NCBI RefSeq assembly: GCF_024298965.1
Contig: NZ_CP085193.1
Location: 2,728,001-2,792,000 of the forward strand
Direction of reading: 5' to 3'
Origin: Streptomyces rapamycinicus NRRL 5491
GTDB taxonomy: Bacteria; Actinomycetota; Actinomycetes; Streptomycetales; Streptomycetaceae
Length of the DNA stretch: 64,000 nt
In this document: positions 40,369 to 47,857 of the stretch, piece by piece
Position numbering within the stretch: position 1 is the first letter of the stretch
Layout of the letters: each line of letters starts with the position of its first letter
Position numbers and translations under genes: made by a program
The notes under the pieces: model-generated
What the model was told of the DNA's origin: nothing
Database searches by the model: none
What the model saw: only the letters and a program-made list of their open reading frames with translations

Positions 40369-40812
40369 GTGGCGCCGGGCCCCACACGCGCCGTGGATAA
40401 CCTCCCCGCGCGGGCCGAGGTACCGGTGCCGCTCCCGGGTGAGAAGGGCGATCCGGGCGCTCCGGGTAAAGCCGGAAGCGACGGGGCGCCTGGTAGGCCC
40501 GGAGCCACGGGCCAGCCTGGGAAGGACGGCCAGCCGGGGGCATCCGGCGCCTCGGGCCAGGACGGGGCGCCCGGCCGGGATGGAGCTCCGGGTGAGAAGG
40601 GTGAGCCCGGTCAGCAGGGCGAGCGGGGTGAGAAGGGCGATCGCGGCGAGCAGGGACCGCCGGGCCCGTCGTGCCCGGACGGGTACAGCTTGCAGCCGCC
40701 GCCGGACGATCCCGACGCCCTGGTCTGCCGCCGCAACGGAGCACCTGCCCCGGAGCCTGACCCGAGCCCCACAACGCCGGCCGCGCTCGCGCCTGACCGG
40801 AGGCGCTTCTGA
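40369..40812 (+). CDS. Collagen-like triple-helix repeat protein, N-terminally truncated?
   Basis: 147 residues. About 26 Gly-X-Y triplets run from GEKGDPGAPGKAGSDGAPG to GDRGEQGPPGPS, then a short C-terminal domain with two Cys (CPDGYSLQ, LVCRRNG) and a Pro-rich tail. Such proteins in Streptomyces islands normally have an N-terminal membrane anchor; here the N-terminus (VDNLPARAEVPVPL) has none and directly abuts the integrase remnant, so the front was probably lost. GTG 40369 has no strong RBS. Expression uncertain. Confidence 0.55.
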   Translation: MAPGPTRAVDNLPARAEVPVPLPGEKGDPGAPGKAGSDGAPGRPGATGQPGKDGQPGASGASGQDGAPGRDGAPGEKGEPGQQGERGEKGDRGEQGPPGPSCPDGYSLQPPPDDPDALVCRRNGAPAPEPDPSPTTPAALAPDRRRF

Positions 40813-40937
40813 CCGTAGTTTTGGGCCTATTTTCGTCACATTGCAGGTCACAGACGTTGCCCCCGCTCCTGCATCGCGCAGGCGGCGGGGGTGACTCTGG
40901 CTGTCTGCCGGAGGCAGCGCCGGAGTGGAACAACCGA

Positions 40938-41072
40938 ATGACTCCAGGGCGCTGGGAGATCGGCCGCCCTCATCTACGCCCCATCCTCTTTGCCCTCGCA
41001 GAGCGCTTCGGCGAGGAGGGAAAACGTTATGCGCTAGCACGGGCGTTGTGGGCAACCTTCTGCCCGGCGTGA
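40938..41072 (+). CDS. Possible small protein or gene fragment
   Basis: 44 residues: MTPGRWEIGRPHLRPILFAL continuing with a strongly amphipathic helix (AERFGEEGKRYALARALW). Codon use is like that of the other island genes. No RBS is clear before ATG 40938; the sequence upstream (40821-40937) stays open in frame but looks non-coding. No family recognised. It may be the tail of a lost gene. Confidence 0.3.
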   Translation: MTPGRWEIGRPHLRPILFALAERFGEEGKRYALARALWATFCPA

Positions 41073-41114
41073 TGGTCACAGGACCGTTGTCACGCCGAGC
41101 AGGAGGACGCACCC

Positions 41115-41723
41115 GTGAGTCAGGCGCAGCCCACCCCCGAACCCGCACCAGATGCCGCGGCTCTGCCGCCTTTCGACCTGCCGTACCCGTGCCTCGTGGC
41201 CGGCATGGACAGTGATGAGGCGACCCTCACCTTCGGCCTTGGGCTCGTCGCGCGAAAGGCTGCGGAGCTGGAATACGTACTCCACGGACTGGTCGCGAAC
41301 ATGGCCGGAGTGGAGCTGGCCTATACGTGCTCACCGGCGGCCACGGGCGGGCAGCTCTGCAACCAAGGCATCGACTCGCTGAATAAGGCAGGCGACGACC
41401 ACCCTGTGCCAACGTCTGCTCGCGGCCCGCTTATGAGGGACCTTGAACGCTGCCGTGAGTTGATGGACGACCGGAACAGGTACCTCCACGGCTACTGGAT
41501 CTTCGATCACGCGGAGAGGCAGCAGTGGTTGACCTTGAAGGGGAAGCGCGGTTCCAATAAGCCGGAGATCGCGTTCACCTACAGCTCGGCCCCGTGGCAG
41601 CTTGCCCACCAGCTTGAAGAGTGCCAGCAGTGCATCCTCTACTGGGACATGGAGCTCTTCGGGCAGCCCGGCGACCCCGAAGAGGGCCAGCCGGAGCAGA
41701 TCTCGGTGAAGCGCATCCGTTGA
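41115..41723 (+). CDS. HEPN-like hypothetical protein
   Basis: 202 residues, mostly alpha-helical from about residue 40. The segment RDLERCRELMDDRNRYLHGYW contains R120-x4-H125 with Asn after Arg, the pattern of the HEPN RNase active site (R-N-x3-H in many members). Helices before it (LGLVARKAAELEYVLHGLVANMAG) would supply the partner helix. GTG 41115 has AGGAGG 8-9 nt upstream. HEPN proteins are often toxins or defence RNases; no partner antitoxin is evident. The call rests on one motif. Confidence 0.5.
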   Translation: MSQAQPTPEPAPDAAALPPFDLPYPCLVAGMDSDEATLTFGLGLVARKAAELEYVLHGLVANMAGVELAYTCSPAATGGQLCNQGIDSLNKAGDDHPVPTSARGPLMRDLERCRELMDDRNRYLHGYWIFDHAERQQWLTLKGKRGSNKPEIAFTYSSAPWQLAHQLEECQQCILYWDMELFGQPGDPEEGQPEQISVKRIR

Positions 41724-41789
41724 GCATTGCCGACAGTGCGGGCATTCGGAGCGTCCCTCTCGGCACTCCGACGGGAGGGCCGACCCCGG

Positions 41790-41960
41790 TTAGTCCGCCG
41801 GGGCGTCCAGTGTGGACCGTGCATCGTTGATGAACGGGACCTCTGCTGCCGCTAGTGCTTCGGTGAGTTCCTGCCACTGCTGGCCGCCGAGCGGCAGCAC
41901 CTGGGCGACTGGCCGACCCATTCGCTGTTGAAGCACAGCCGTAGCCGTGACCACGGCCAT
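41790..41960 (-). CDS. Possible 56-residue small protein
   Basis: Encodes MAVVTATAVLQQRMGRPVAQ then LPLGGQQWQELTEALAAAEV and an acidic end. Two helices are predicted. Codon use is moderately biased, similar to other island genes. It lies in a 356-bp gap between two plus-strand genes. No RBS or family is recognised. Confidence 0.3.
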   Translation of the reverse strand: MAVVTATAVLQQRMGRPVAQVLPLGGQQWQELTEALAAAEVPFINDARSTLDAPAD

Positions 41961-42079
41961 CGCTGATCGCGCACTCCGGCAGCGCTTATCCCGTGCCAGA
42001 CTGGAAGCGGCCCCCGCTGCATCCCCCGTCGGCGGGGGCCACTGCCGTATCCCGAGTAGCGCGGCCCCGTTGAAAGGGC

Positions 42080-42454
42080 ATGGAGAACACCACCGCGGAG
42101 TACAGCGGCAGCAGCGTCGGGCAGGCACTCAAACGGTGCCTCGTGTCGATGTCGGCCGACTCGGCCAGCTTCCCGCAGCAGGCCAAGAAGAGCTGCTTCA
42201 TCATCAACGGCTTGGTCCGCACCGAGCGCCTGGCCTGGCGCGGTCAGGGCGGCAGGGACCTCTTCCGGGTCGGGATCGGCAGCGGCGGCGACTGGGCGCC
42301 GATCGAGGAGGCGTGGGACGACGGGCATCTCCCGGACGATGAACTCGAGGAACTGTTCATCGAGCACGTCATCTTGGAGGACATGATCGCCCAGGAGGCC
42401 GAGCAGTGGGGCTTCCCCGGGAACGATTACACGATCGTCGTGGAGCCTGCCTGA
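42080..42454 (+). CDS. Hypothetical protein
   Basis: 124 residues, acidic, with no membrane segment. The middle part GRDLFRVGIGSGGDWAPIEEAW and the acidic helix PDDELEELFIEHVILEDMIAQEAEQW are the most regular parts. AAAGGG lies 5 nt before ATG 42080. I do not recognise a family. Neighbours are the HEPN-like gene upstream and the lasso-cluster regulator downstream, without obvious operon structure. Confidence 0.55.
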   Translation: MENTTAEYSGSSVGQALKRCLVSMSADSASFPQQAKKSCFIINGLVRTERLAWRGQGGRDLFRVGIGSGGDWAPIEEAWDDGHLPDDELEELFIEHVILEDMIAQEAEQWGFPGNDYTIVVEPA

Positions 42455-42562
42455 CGGGACCGGCACCCGCAGGCACAGCGGGAACGCCTGTCCGATCGCC
42501 GCCAGGCTGCGGTAGCTCGGTTGCGGCCCGCCCCGCCGGTGGTCGGGCGGGGCGGTGGCACA

Positions 42563-42745
42563 TCAGGCTGCTTCAACCAGTCGTTCGCGCTGGGCTGCGG
42601 CCCATACCTCGAGGAGCCTTTCGTACTCCGCCCGTTCGTCTGCACCCAGCGGCCGCCCGGTGCGCTCGCGCATGAACGTGCGGATCGCCTCGTTCGCGGA
42701 CTCGGCAGCGCACGGCCGCGCCGGGCCGGGAGAACTGGGGGACAT
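42563..42745 (-). CDS. Small hypothetical protein divergent from XRE regulator
   Basis: 60 residues: SANEAIRTFMRERTGRPLGA then DERAEYERLLEVWAAAQRER. Similar short helical proteins with E-Y-x-x-L-x-x-W-x-A-A endings are common beside XRE regulators in Streptomyces, from memory. ATG 42745 has no RBS but a TACGCT box 7 nt upstream, so the mRNA may be leaderless; ATG 42775 is the alternative. Function unknown. Confidence 0.5.
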   Translation of the reverse strand: MSPSSPGPARPCAAESANEAIRTFMRERTGRPLGADERAEYERLLEVWAAAQRERLVEAA

Positions 42746-42834
42746 ACCGATAAGCGTACGGGCACGGTCCGACATTGGGCCGCGAGAGCGGCGCAGTGCT
42801 GAACGACCGGCGTGTGGGGAAGACTCGGGGACAC

Positions 42835-43638
42835 ATGCCGGTCGATGGGGAGGGGGCGGTGTCCGTGACCGCGGTCGGCAGTACGGACTCGGCACTCAAG
42901 CGGGCCAGGGTGGCGCGGAACATGACGCTTGAGGAGGCAGCCGACGCCCTGAACGCGATCACCGGAGGCGCTTCGGACGCGAGCCTGATGAGCGCGTGGG
43001 AGTCCGGTCGGCGCCGGACCGGTAAGCGGAACCGGGCCGCCCTCTGTCAGTTGTACCGGGAGCGCCCGGAGGTGCTGTTTGCCCATCAGGACGGGGCGGC
43101 CACCAGCGTGCTGGAGTCCTCCGGCACCGAGGTGGTGGTCAAGGTGCTCACCCGCTGGACCGATCTGGTCGAGGCGATGGTGGATGTCGCCGCCGGGGCG
43201 CGCGAGCACCTGGTTGTCACCGGTTCCCGCAGCCGGGAGAAGGCGTATCTAGCGGCGATCGAGACGGCCGTGGCCCAGCATCCGGACTTGGTGCACTACC
43301 GGGTGCTGTACGGGGAGCCGCGGCACCGGGCGCTCGCTGACCACCTGCTGCGGCTACTGGAGCTGCGCGATCCGTCCGCGCGCCGCAACGGCGTTAAGAC
43401 GCTGCACATCGGGATGGTGGAGCAGTCCGAGGCGCTGGAACGGTTCTTCGTCGCCTCCGAGACCGCGGCGGTGGTGCCGCTGCCCAGTTTTCACGGGGCC
43501 GAGGGCTTTGACTGCGGCGTCTTACTCAGCCGCGAGGCGGCCGTCGGCCTGGTCCACCATGGGCGGGAGGCGTGCGCGTCCGCGCGGCCGGTGGAGACGA
43601 TCGAGGCCGTCCGCGCGCTGCCGATACGGCACAACTAA
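42835..43638 (+). CDS. XRE-family regulator with C-terminal sensor domain
   Basis: 267 residues from ATG 42835; GTG 42859 with GGGGAGGGGG before it is an alternative start. N-terminal HTH: ALKRARVARNMTLEEAADALNAITGGASDASLMSAWESGRR. The C-terminal 180 residues (VKVLTRWTDLVEAMVDVAAGAREHLVVTGSRSREKAYL onward) look like a phospholipase-D-like or TrmB-like sensor fold used in regulators. Lies 19 nt before the M20 peptidase gene, so it is probably co-transcribed with it and likely controls the lasso peptide cluster. Confidence 0.8.
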   Translation: MPVDGEGAVSVTAVGSTDSALKRARVARNMTLEEAADALNAITGGASDASLMSAWESGRRRTGKRNRAALCQLYRERPEVLFAHQDGAATSVLESSGTEVVVKVLTRWTDLVEAMVDVAAGAREHLVVTGSRSREKAYLAAIETAVAQHPDLVHYRVLYGEPRHRALADHLLRLLELRDPSARRNGVKTLHIGMVEQSEALERFFVASETAAVVPLPSFHGAEGFDCGVLLSREAAVGLVHHGREACASARPVETIEAVRALPIRHN

Positions 43639-43657
43639 GAAGAGGCGAGGGAGAGGC

Positions 43658-44848
43658 GTGAGCGACAACCTTCAGCAGGCGGCAGAGGCCCGCGCGGCAT
43701 CCGTGATCGGGCTGGCCCAGGAGCTGATCCGCCGCCCGAGCCGGGCCGGGATCGACGACTACGGGCCGGTCCTGGACGTGCTGGAGGACTGGCTCACCGC
43801 CCGTGCCCTGCCGCACCGCCGCCTGCACGGCGCGGCGGGCGAGCTGGTCGGGCTGCTGGTGGAGATCCCCGGCGGTCGGCCGGGCGCCTGGTGGACGCTG
43901 GACGCGTGCGTGGATACCGCCCCCTACGGCGACGAGACCGCCTGGTCTTTCCCACCGGGCTCCGGTGACATCGCGGACGGCTGGCTGCGCGGCAGGGGTG
44001 CGGCCGACTCCAAGCTGGCCGCGGCGATGTTCTGCCACATCGCCGCCGACCTGATGCCCCACGCGGCTGATGTGCACGGCGGGCTCGCCGTGCTCCTGGA
44101 CGTGGATGAGCACACCGGCGGCTTCGGGGGCGCCCGCGCTTATCTCGCCGACCCCGCAGCGGCTCGCCCGGCCGGGGTGATGATCGGCTACCCCGGGCTG
44201 GACGATGTCGTGGTCGGCGGTCGGGGCCTGTGGCGAGCCGGCGTCGCGGTCCACGCCCCCTCTGGGCACTCCGGATCGAGTCGCGCCGTGGTCGGCGCCA
44301 TCTCCCGGGCCGCGCACCTCGTACGCCTCCTGGATGCCGCCGACCTGCCCGGCGTCGACGGCGCCTTGGCCTTCCCCTTGCCGCCGAAGCTGTCGGTCAC
44401 GTCCTTCCACGGCGGCCAGGGCTTCTCGGTCACTCCCGACCGGTGCGACCTCAACGTCGACATCCGCACCACCCCGACCTTCGACGCCCATGACGCCGAG
44501 ACGCTCGTCCGCAAGGCTGTCGCCGAACTCGATGCAGAGTTGCCCGCCCCGAAGCCCACCGAGGTCACCCCGGTCGCTGCTTGGCCGCCCTTCCGCCTCG
44601 CCGAGGGCGAGCAGCCCGCCGCCGCCCTGCTGAACGCCGCCGCCGAGGCAGGGCTGATGGTGCGGGCGAAGACCGCGGGGCCGTCGAACATCGGCAACCT
44701 GCTCGCCGGGGAGGGCATCCCGGCCACGGCCGGCTTCGGCGTGCCGTATGAGGGGCTCCACGGCATCGACGAGCGCGCCCACCTGGCCGAGCTGCCGCAG
44801 GTCTACACCGTCTACCAGCGGGCCGTACTCCGACTCCTTGGGGGCTGA
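43658..44848 (+). CDS. M20-family peptidase with altered metal ligands
   Basis: 396 residues with the M20 architecture: catalytic domain, an inserted dimerisation domain near 190-300, catalytic domain again. The metal-site motifs are changed: the usual G-H-x-D-x-V-P reads DACVDTAP (His to Cys), GRGAADSK keeps the bridging Asp, and D-E-E reads DEHTGGFG (second Glu to His). The final His motif is kept as EGLHGIDERAH. So it may bind a different metal or be inactive. Located between the regulator and the lasso precursor gene; may process the peptide, its leader, or confer immunity. Confidence 0.85.
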   Translation: MSDNLQQAAEARAASVIGLAQELIRRPSRAGIDDYGPVLDVLEDWLTARALPHRRLHGAAGELVGLLVEIPGGRPGAWWTLDACVDTAPYGDETAWSFPPGSGDIADGWLRGRGAADSKLAAAMFCHIAADLMPHAADVHGGLAVLLDVDEHTGGFGGARAYLADPAAARPAGVMIGYPGLDDVVVGGRGLWRAGVAVHAPSGHSGSSRAVVGAISRAAHLVRLLDAADLPGVDGALAFPLPPKLSVTSFHGGQGFSVTPDRCDLNVDIRTTPTFDAHDAETLVRKAVAELDAELPAPKPTEVTPVAAWPPFRLAEGEQPAAALLNAAAEAGLMVRAKTAGPSNIGNLLAGEGIPATAGFGVPYEGLHGIDERAHLAELPQVYTVYQRAVLRLLGG

Positions 44849-44985
44849 CGTCCCAGGCCCGTCCCAACTTCCTCCCAGATCCACTCCCAGGAAGCGCCCA
44901 ACTCCGTCTCTGGGAACGAGCGTTGGCTCGCGGTGACATAGAGGCAGCACCACCTCCACATCCACGGAGACAAGGGAGGCCGGTC

Positions 44986-45159
44986 ATGGCCGCACAGATC
45001 ACCGTCACCACCCAGCCCGCCGCGGAGAGCACGCCCATTCCGCCGCCGCTCACCAGCCGGTTCGCACCGCAGGTCAGCACCCACCCGGTGGCCACCCTCA
45101 CCCTGGGCAGGCAGAACGCCAACGACTCGGACAAGAGCAACTACTTCGAGAGCCCCTGA
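44986..45159 (+). CDS. Lasso peptide precursor
   Basis: 57 residues. The leader (1-40) is rich in Pro and Thr and ends HPVATLTL; Thr39 is the penultimate leader residue, as required by B2 proteases. The proposed core (41-57) is GRQNANDSDKSNYFESP. Gly1 would form the macrolactam with Asp9 (nine-residue ring) or Asp7, and Tyr13/Phe14 could lock the tail. The usual leader motif Y-x-x-P-x-L-x3-G is not recognisable; F26-A-P28-Q-V30 may stand in. ATG 44986 has AGGGAGG 6 nt upstream. The four genes after it are the matching lasso machinery. Confidence 0.85.
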   Translation: MAAQITVTTQPAAESTPIPPPLTSRFAPQVSTHPVATLTLGRQNANDSDKSNYFESP

Positions 45160-45182
45160 CCGTCCAGGACACCACGGAACAC

Positions 45183-45218
45183 CCCGGGGGCCGGCCGCTT
45201 CGACGGCCGGCCCCCGGG
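45183..45218 (+). terminator. Attenuating hairpin between lasso precursor and cyclase
   Basis: Perfect 15-bp stem CCCGGGGGCCGGCCG / CGGCCGGCCCCCGGG with a 6-nt loop, 23 bp after the precursor stop. Probably lowers transcription of the enzymes and raises the precursor share. Confidence 0.75.
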
Positions 45219-45242
45219 CCCGTCAATAGGGGAGGCGAACAG

Positions 45243-46988
45243 ATGGAACGGGAGTGGATGACCGGCGGCACCGCCGCCGTGGACGGAGTGATGATCGACG
45301 AGCTCGGCGATGTCCGCCGGGCTCCGGGCACGCGGGTGCGCGCCGCCGTCGATGGACCGGTCGCACTCGCGGTCGTGGGCGACTGCCCGGCCACCGCGCA
45401 AGAGGTCCGCGACGCGCTTCCGGCCGTACGGGCGGGCCGCTGGGGTGAGCTGAGCCGGTGGGCGGGCTCGTACTGGGTGGTCGCGGACGATGGGCGGCAT
45501 CGGTTCGTGTGCGGCGACCTGGCCGGCATCCGGGCCGTCTACTACGCACGCGGCGAGGAAAGACCACAGTGGGCGACCGAGCCCCGCCTGCTGGGGCGTC
45601 CCCTCGTGACGGATCTGCCGTATCTGGCGGCCCGGCTCGCAGCGGGTGAGCATCACTGGCCGCACCGCAGCCCGTACGAGGAGATCCGCATGGTGCCCGG
45701 CGGGTTCGGGCTGCTGCTCGTGCCTGGGGCACCTCCGCGGCTCATCGACATCTCCGGCATCGAGCCGGTAGACGACCTTCGCGAGGGTGCCGACCGGTTC
45801 GGTCGCACGCTCACTGAGGCTGTCCAGCACCGGGTCCGCGCCGCCGGCGGAGTGGTGGGGGCGGACCTGTCCGGCGGCCTGGACTCCTCGGCGGCAGTCA
45901 TGCTGGCCGCCGAGGCCGGAGACATGCACGCGGTGACCTACACGGACGGGTACACCAGCGGGGAGGATATGGCGTTCGCTTCCCGCGTTGCCGAGCACAC
46001 CGGGATCGCGCACACGGTCAACATGGGCGCCGACGAGCAGTTGCCATTCTCCTTCCCAGCCGGGCAGCCGACTGGGGTGGAGCCGGTGCTGGAGGCGGCG
46101 ATGTTCGCTATGGACACCAGCTATTTGCAGCCCGTACGTGGGCTGCCGTTGCACCTGACCGGGCACGGCGGGGACATCGTGCTGGACGCCTCCGGCTCCT
46201 GCTGGGTTCGGCTTCTCCAGGAAGGCCGACGCCGTGACGCCCATCGCCAGGTGGTGGCGTTCGCCCGGCTCCGCAACACCGCACCGGGCCCGTACTGGAA
46301 GGCCCTGAAAGAAGGCGCCGTCCTCGGCCGGGTCGGCTCCCTGGAACGCGCCGCGGAGGCACTGGAGCGCGGGCCCAGCACCCCTGAGGCCGCTGTGGCT
46401 GGATGGTCGTGGTGCCGCCTGGGGGCTGGTGCGTCCTGGCTGACCGGCTACGGGCGCCACCAGGTCGCCGCTCTGCTGCGGCAGGCCGCTCGCGACCAGC
46501 AGCCGGAGCTGGCAGACGAGTTCGACCAGTGGGCCGCCCTGCGGGCGGTGGGCGCCTCGGCCCGCGGCTGGGCCCCCTGCGGTGGCATTCTCGGCATCCG
46601 CCCGGTGTATCCGTACCTGGACAACCGGGTCGTTCGCGCCGCCTTCGCCGTGCCAGCCCTCGCCCGGCGCGGGCTGGTGGCCTACAAGCCATTGCTACGG
46701 GCCGCGCTGCCCGAGCTCCCGGACTGGCTGACCTCCCGGCGCTCGAAGGGGTCGTTCACCGCCCAGCGCATCGCCGGACTCGCCCGGCACCGGGACCAGC
46801 TCGACGACCTGATCGCCTCCAGTCCGCTCGCGGACGGCGGACTGATCGACCCCGCGGCCGTCAGTACCTCGCTGGCTCAGGCGGCCCGAGGACAGAGCAC
46901 CACGGTGATCGCCGACCTGCACCAGCTGATCGTGACGTGCTGGTGGCTCACCAGGCAAACGACCAAGAGGGAGGTGGCGGCATGCTGA
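45243..46988 (+). CDS. Lasso peptide macrolactam cyclase (asparagine-synthetase-like)
   Basis: 581 residues. Activates the side-chain carboxyl of the core Asp with ATP and joins it to Gly1. The synthetase domain carries the PP-loop GADLSGGLDSSAAVMLAAE and HLTGHGGDIVLDASGS. The N-terminal glutaminase-like domain (SYWVVADDGRHRFVCGDLAG) lacks the catalytic Cys2 of true asparagine synthetases, as in lasso cyclases. GGGGAGG precedes ATG 45243. The gene overlaps the B1 gene by 7 nt. Similar to the albusnodin-type cyclases in general layout; that subgrouping is tentative. Confidence 0.9.
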   Translation: MEREWMTGGTAAVDGVMIDELGDVRRAPGTRVRAAVDGPVALAVVGDCPATAQEVRDALPAVRAGRWGELSRWAGSYWVVADDGRHRFVCGDLAGIRAVYYARGEERPQWATEPRLLGRPLVTDLPYLAARLAAGEHHWPHRSPYEEIRMVPGGFGLLLVPGAPPRLIDISGIEPVDDLREGADRFGRTLTEAVQHRVRAAGGVVGADLSGGLDSSAAVMLAAEAGDMHAVTYTDGYTSGEDMAFASRVAEHTGIAHTVNMGADEQLPFSFPAGQPTGVEPVLEAAMFAMDTSYLQPVRGLPLHLTGHGGDIVLDASGSCWVRLLQEGRRRDAHRQVVAFARLRNTAPGPYWKALKEGAVLGRVGSLERAAEALERGPSTPEAAVAGWSWCRLGAGASWLTGYGRHQVAALLRQAARDQQPELADEFDQWAALRAVGASARGWAPCGGILGIRPVYPYLDNRVVRAAFAVPALARRGLVAYKPLLRAALPELPDWLTSRRSKGSFTAQRIAGLARHRDQLDDLIASSPLADGGLIDPAAVSTSLAQAARGQSTTVIADLHQLIVTCWWLTRQTTKREVAAC

Positions 46989-47272
46989 CCCCGGCCCCGC
47001 ACGTCCATCACGCTACGGGCCCGTATGGCACGGCGGTGCTCGACGTCCGGCGCGGAGCGTGGCTGATGCTCGATCCGGACGCTTCGAAGATCTGGCACGC
47101 CCTCACCATCCGCGGCGGCACCGCCGGGCTCGCCGACGAGATCGCCGTCCCGACCGGCCAGGACCCGCGGGCCGTCGATGAGCAGATCTCCACGTTCCTC
47201 GGCGACCTGATGGCCGTCGGCGTCCTCGTCGACACAAGCCGACCGCAGCAGCGGAGGCGGTGGCACCGATGA
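46982..47272 (+). CDS. Lasso biosynthesis B1: PqqD-like RiPP recognition element
   Basis: 96 residues. A small winged-helix PqqD fold: GTAVLDVRRGAWLMLDPDAS then KIWHALTIRGGTAGLADEIA and VDEQISTFLGDLMAVGVLV. Binds the precursor leader and presents it to the B2 protease. ATG 46982 overlaps the cyclase stop; its own stop overlaps the B2 start (ATGA). Confidence 0.9.
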   Translation: MLTPAPHVHHATGPYGTAVLDVRRGAWLMLDPDASKIWHALTIRGGTAGLADEIAVPTGQDPRAVDEQISTFLGDLMAVGVLVDTSRPQQRRRWHR

Positions 47273-47685
47273 CGGTCATGGTCCCGACCGCCCGGCCTAC
47301 CGCGCCGTGGCGTGACCGTCTGGTGGCTGCCGTCGCGCTCGCCCTGTCCCTGGTGATGAGCCGGTGGCCGCTGCGCTGGCAGATCGCCGCCGTCCGTCTG
47401 CTGCGCGGCCTGCCGTACGCGCGCCTTCACCGCCTCGAAGCCCTCTACACCGCGGTGCTGGCGGTGATCCCCTCCTGGTGGCCGGGCCGGATCGCCTGCA
47501 TGGAGATCAGCCTCGCCACCGTAATCGCCACCGCCCTGACCGGCCATCGCTCCCGATGGGTCCTCGGCGCCCGGTTCCTGCCCGACGCCGCGCACGCCTG
47601 GGCCGAGGTGCCCGAAGGGGCGGTCGGCCGGGACATCGGCGACGCCGTCGACCGGCCGTGGATGCCCGTCCTGTCTGTGCCGTAG
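47269..47685 (+). CDS. Lasso biosynthesis B2: leader peptidase (transglutaminase-like)
   Basis: 138 residues. Cysteine protease that removes the leader before cyclisation. The catalytic Cys is in RIACMEISLATVIATALTG, the His in LPDAAHAWAEV, and the Asp shortly after in VGRDIGDAVD, the usual B2 order. ATG 47269 overlaps the B1 stop by 4 nt. Two hydrophobic stretches near the N-terminus are common in B2 proteins. Confidence 0.9.
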   Translation: MTVMVPTARPTAPWRDRLVAAVALALSLVMSRWPLRWQIAAVRLLRGLPYARLHRLEALYTAVLAVIPSWWPGRIACMEISLATVIATALTGHRSRWVLGARFLPDAAHAWAEVPEGAVGRDIGDAVDRPWMPVLSVP

Positions 47686-47697
47686 CAGCCCCTGCTG

Positions 47698-47742
47698 CCG
47701 TGGTCCGGGGCGGGCCCGAGCCTCCCCGGCCCCGGACCACGG
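47698..47742 (+). terminator. Terminator after B2 gene
   Basis: Perfect 14-bp stem CCGTGGTCCGGGGC / GCCCCGGACCACGG with a 17-nt loop, directly after the stop. The ABC exporter gene beyond it may have its own promoter. Confidence 0.7.
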
Positions 47743-47761
47743 CTCACCCGAACGGGTGAAC
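47743..47761. promoter_or_regulatory. Inverted repeat before the ABC exporter, operator candidate
   Basis: CTCACCCG-AA-CGGGTGAAC, with perfect arms TCACCCG/CGGGTGA. The same arms, GTTCACCCGA and TCGGGTGAAC, occur at 51951-51979 in front of another island operon. Likely a shared regulator site. Confidence 0.55.
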
Positions 47762-47857
47762 ATCGGGAAGTGCTGCTGACGGGCGGGCGGAGCAACCAGC
47801 GCCGATGCGGCGTGCGCGGGACAATTCCGTTGCCCGGCCGTCTGGTTCGGCATCTTC

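Noticed and set aside
40369-40812. CRISPR-like or simple-sequence array
   Set aside because: The regular 9-nt periodicity comes from Gly-X-Y codons of a collagen-like protein, not from repeats with spacers. No CRISPR array was seen anywhere in the window.
45243-46988. True asparagine synthetase for primary metabolism
   Set aside because: The N-terminal catalytic Cys2 is absent, and the gene lies in an operon with PqqD-like and B2 proteins and a short precursor, which fits a lasso cyclase.
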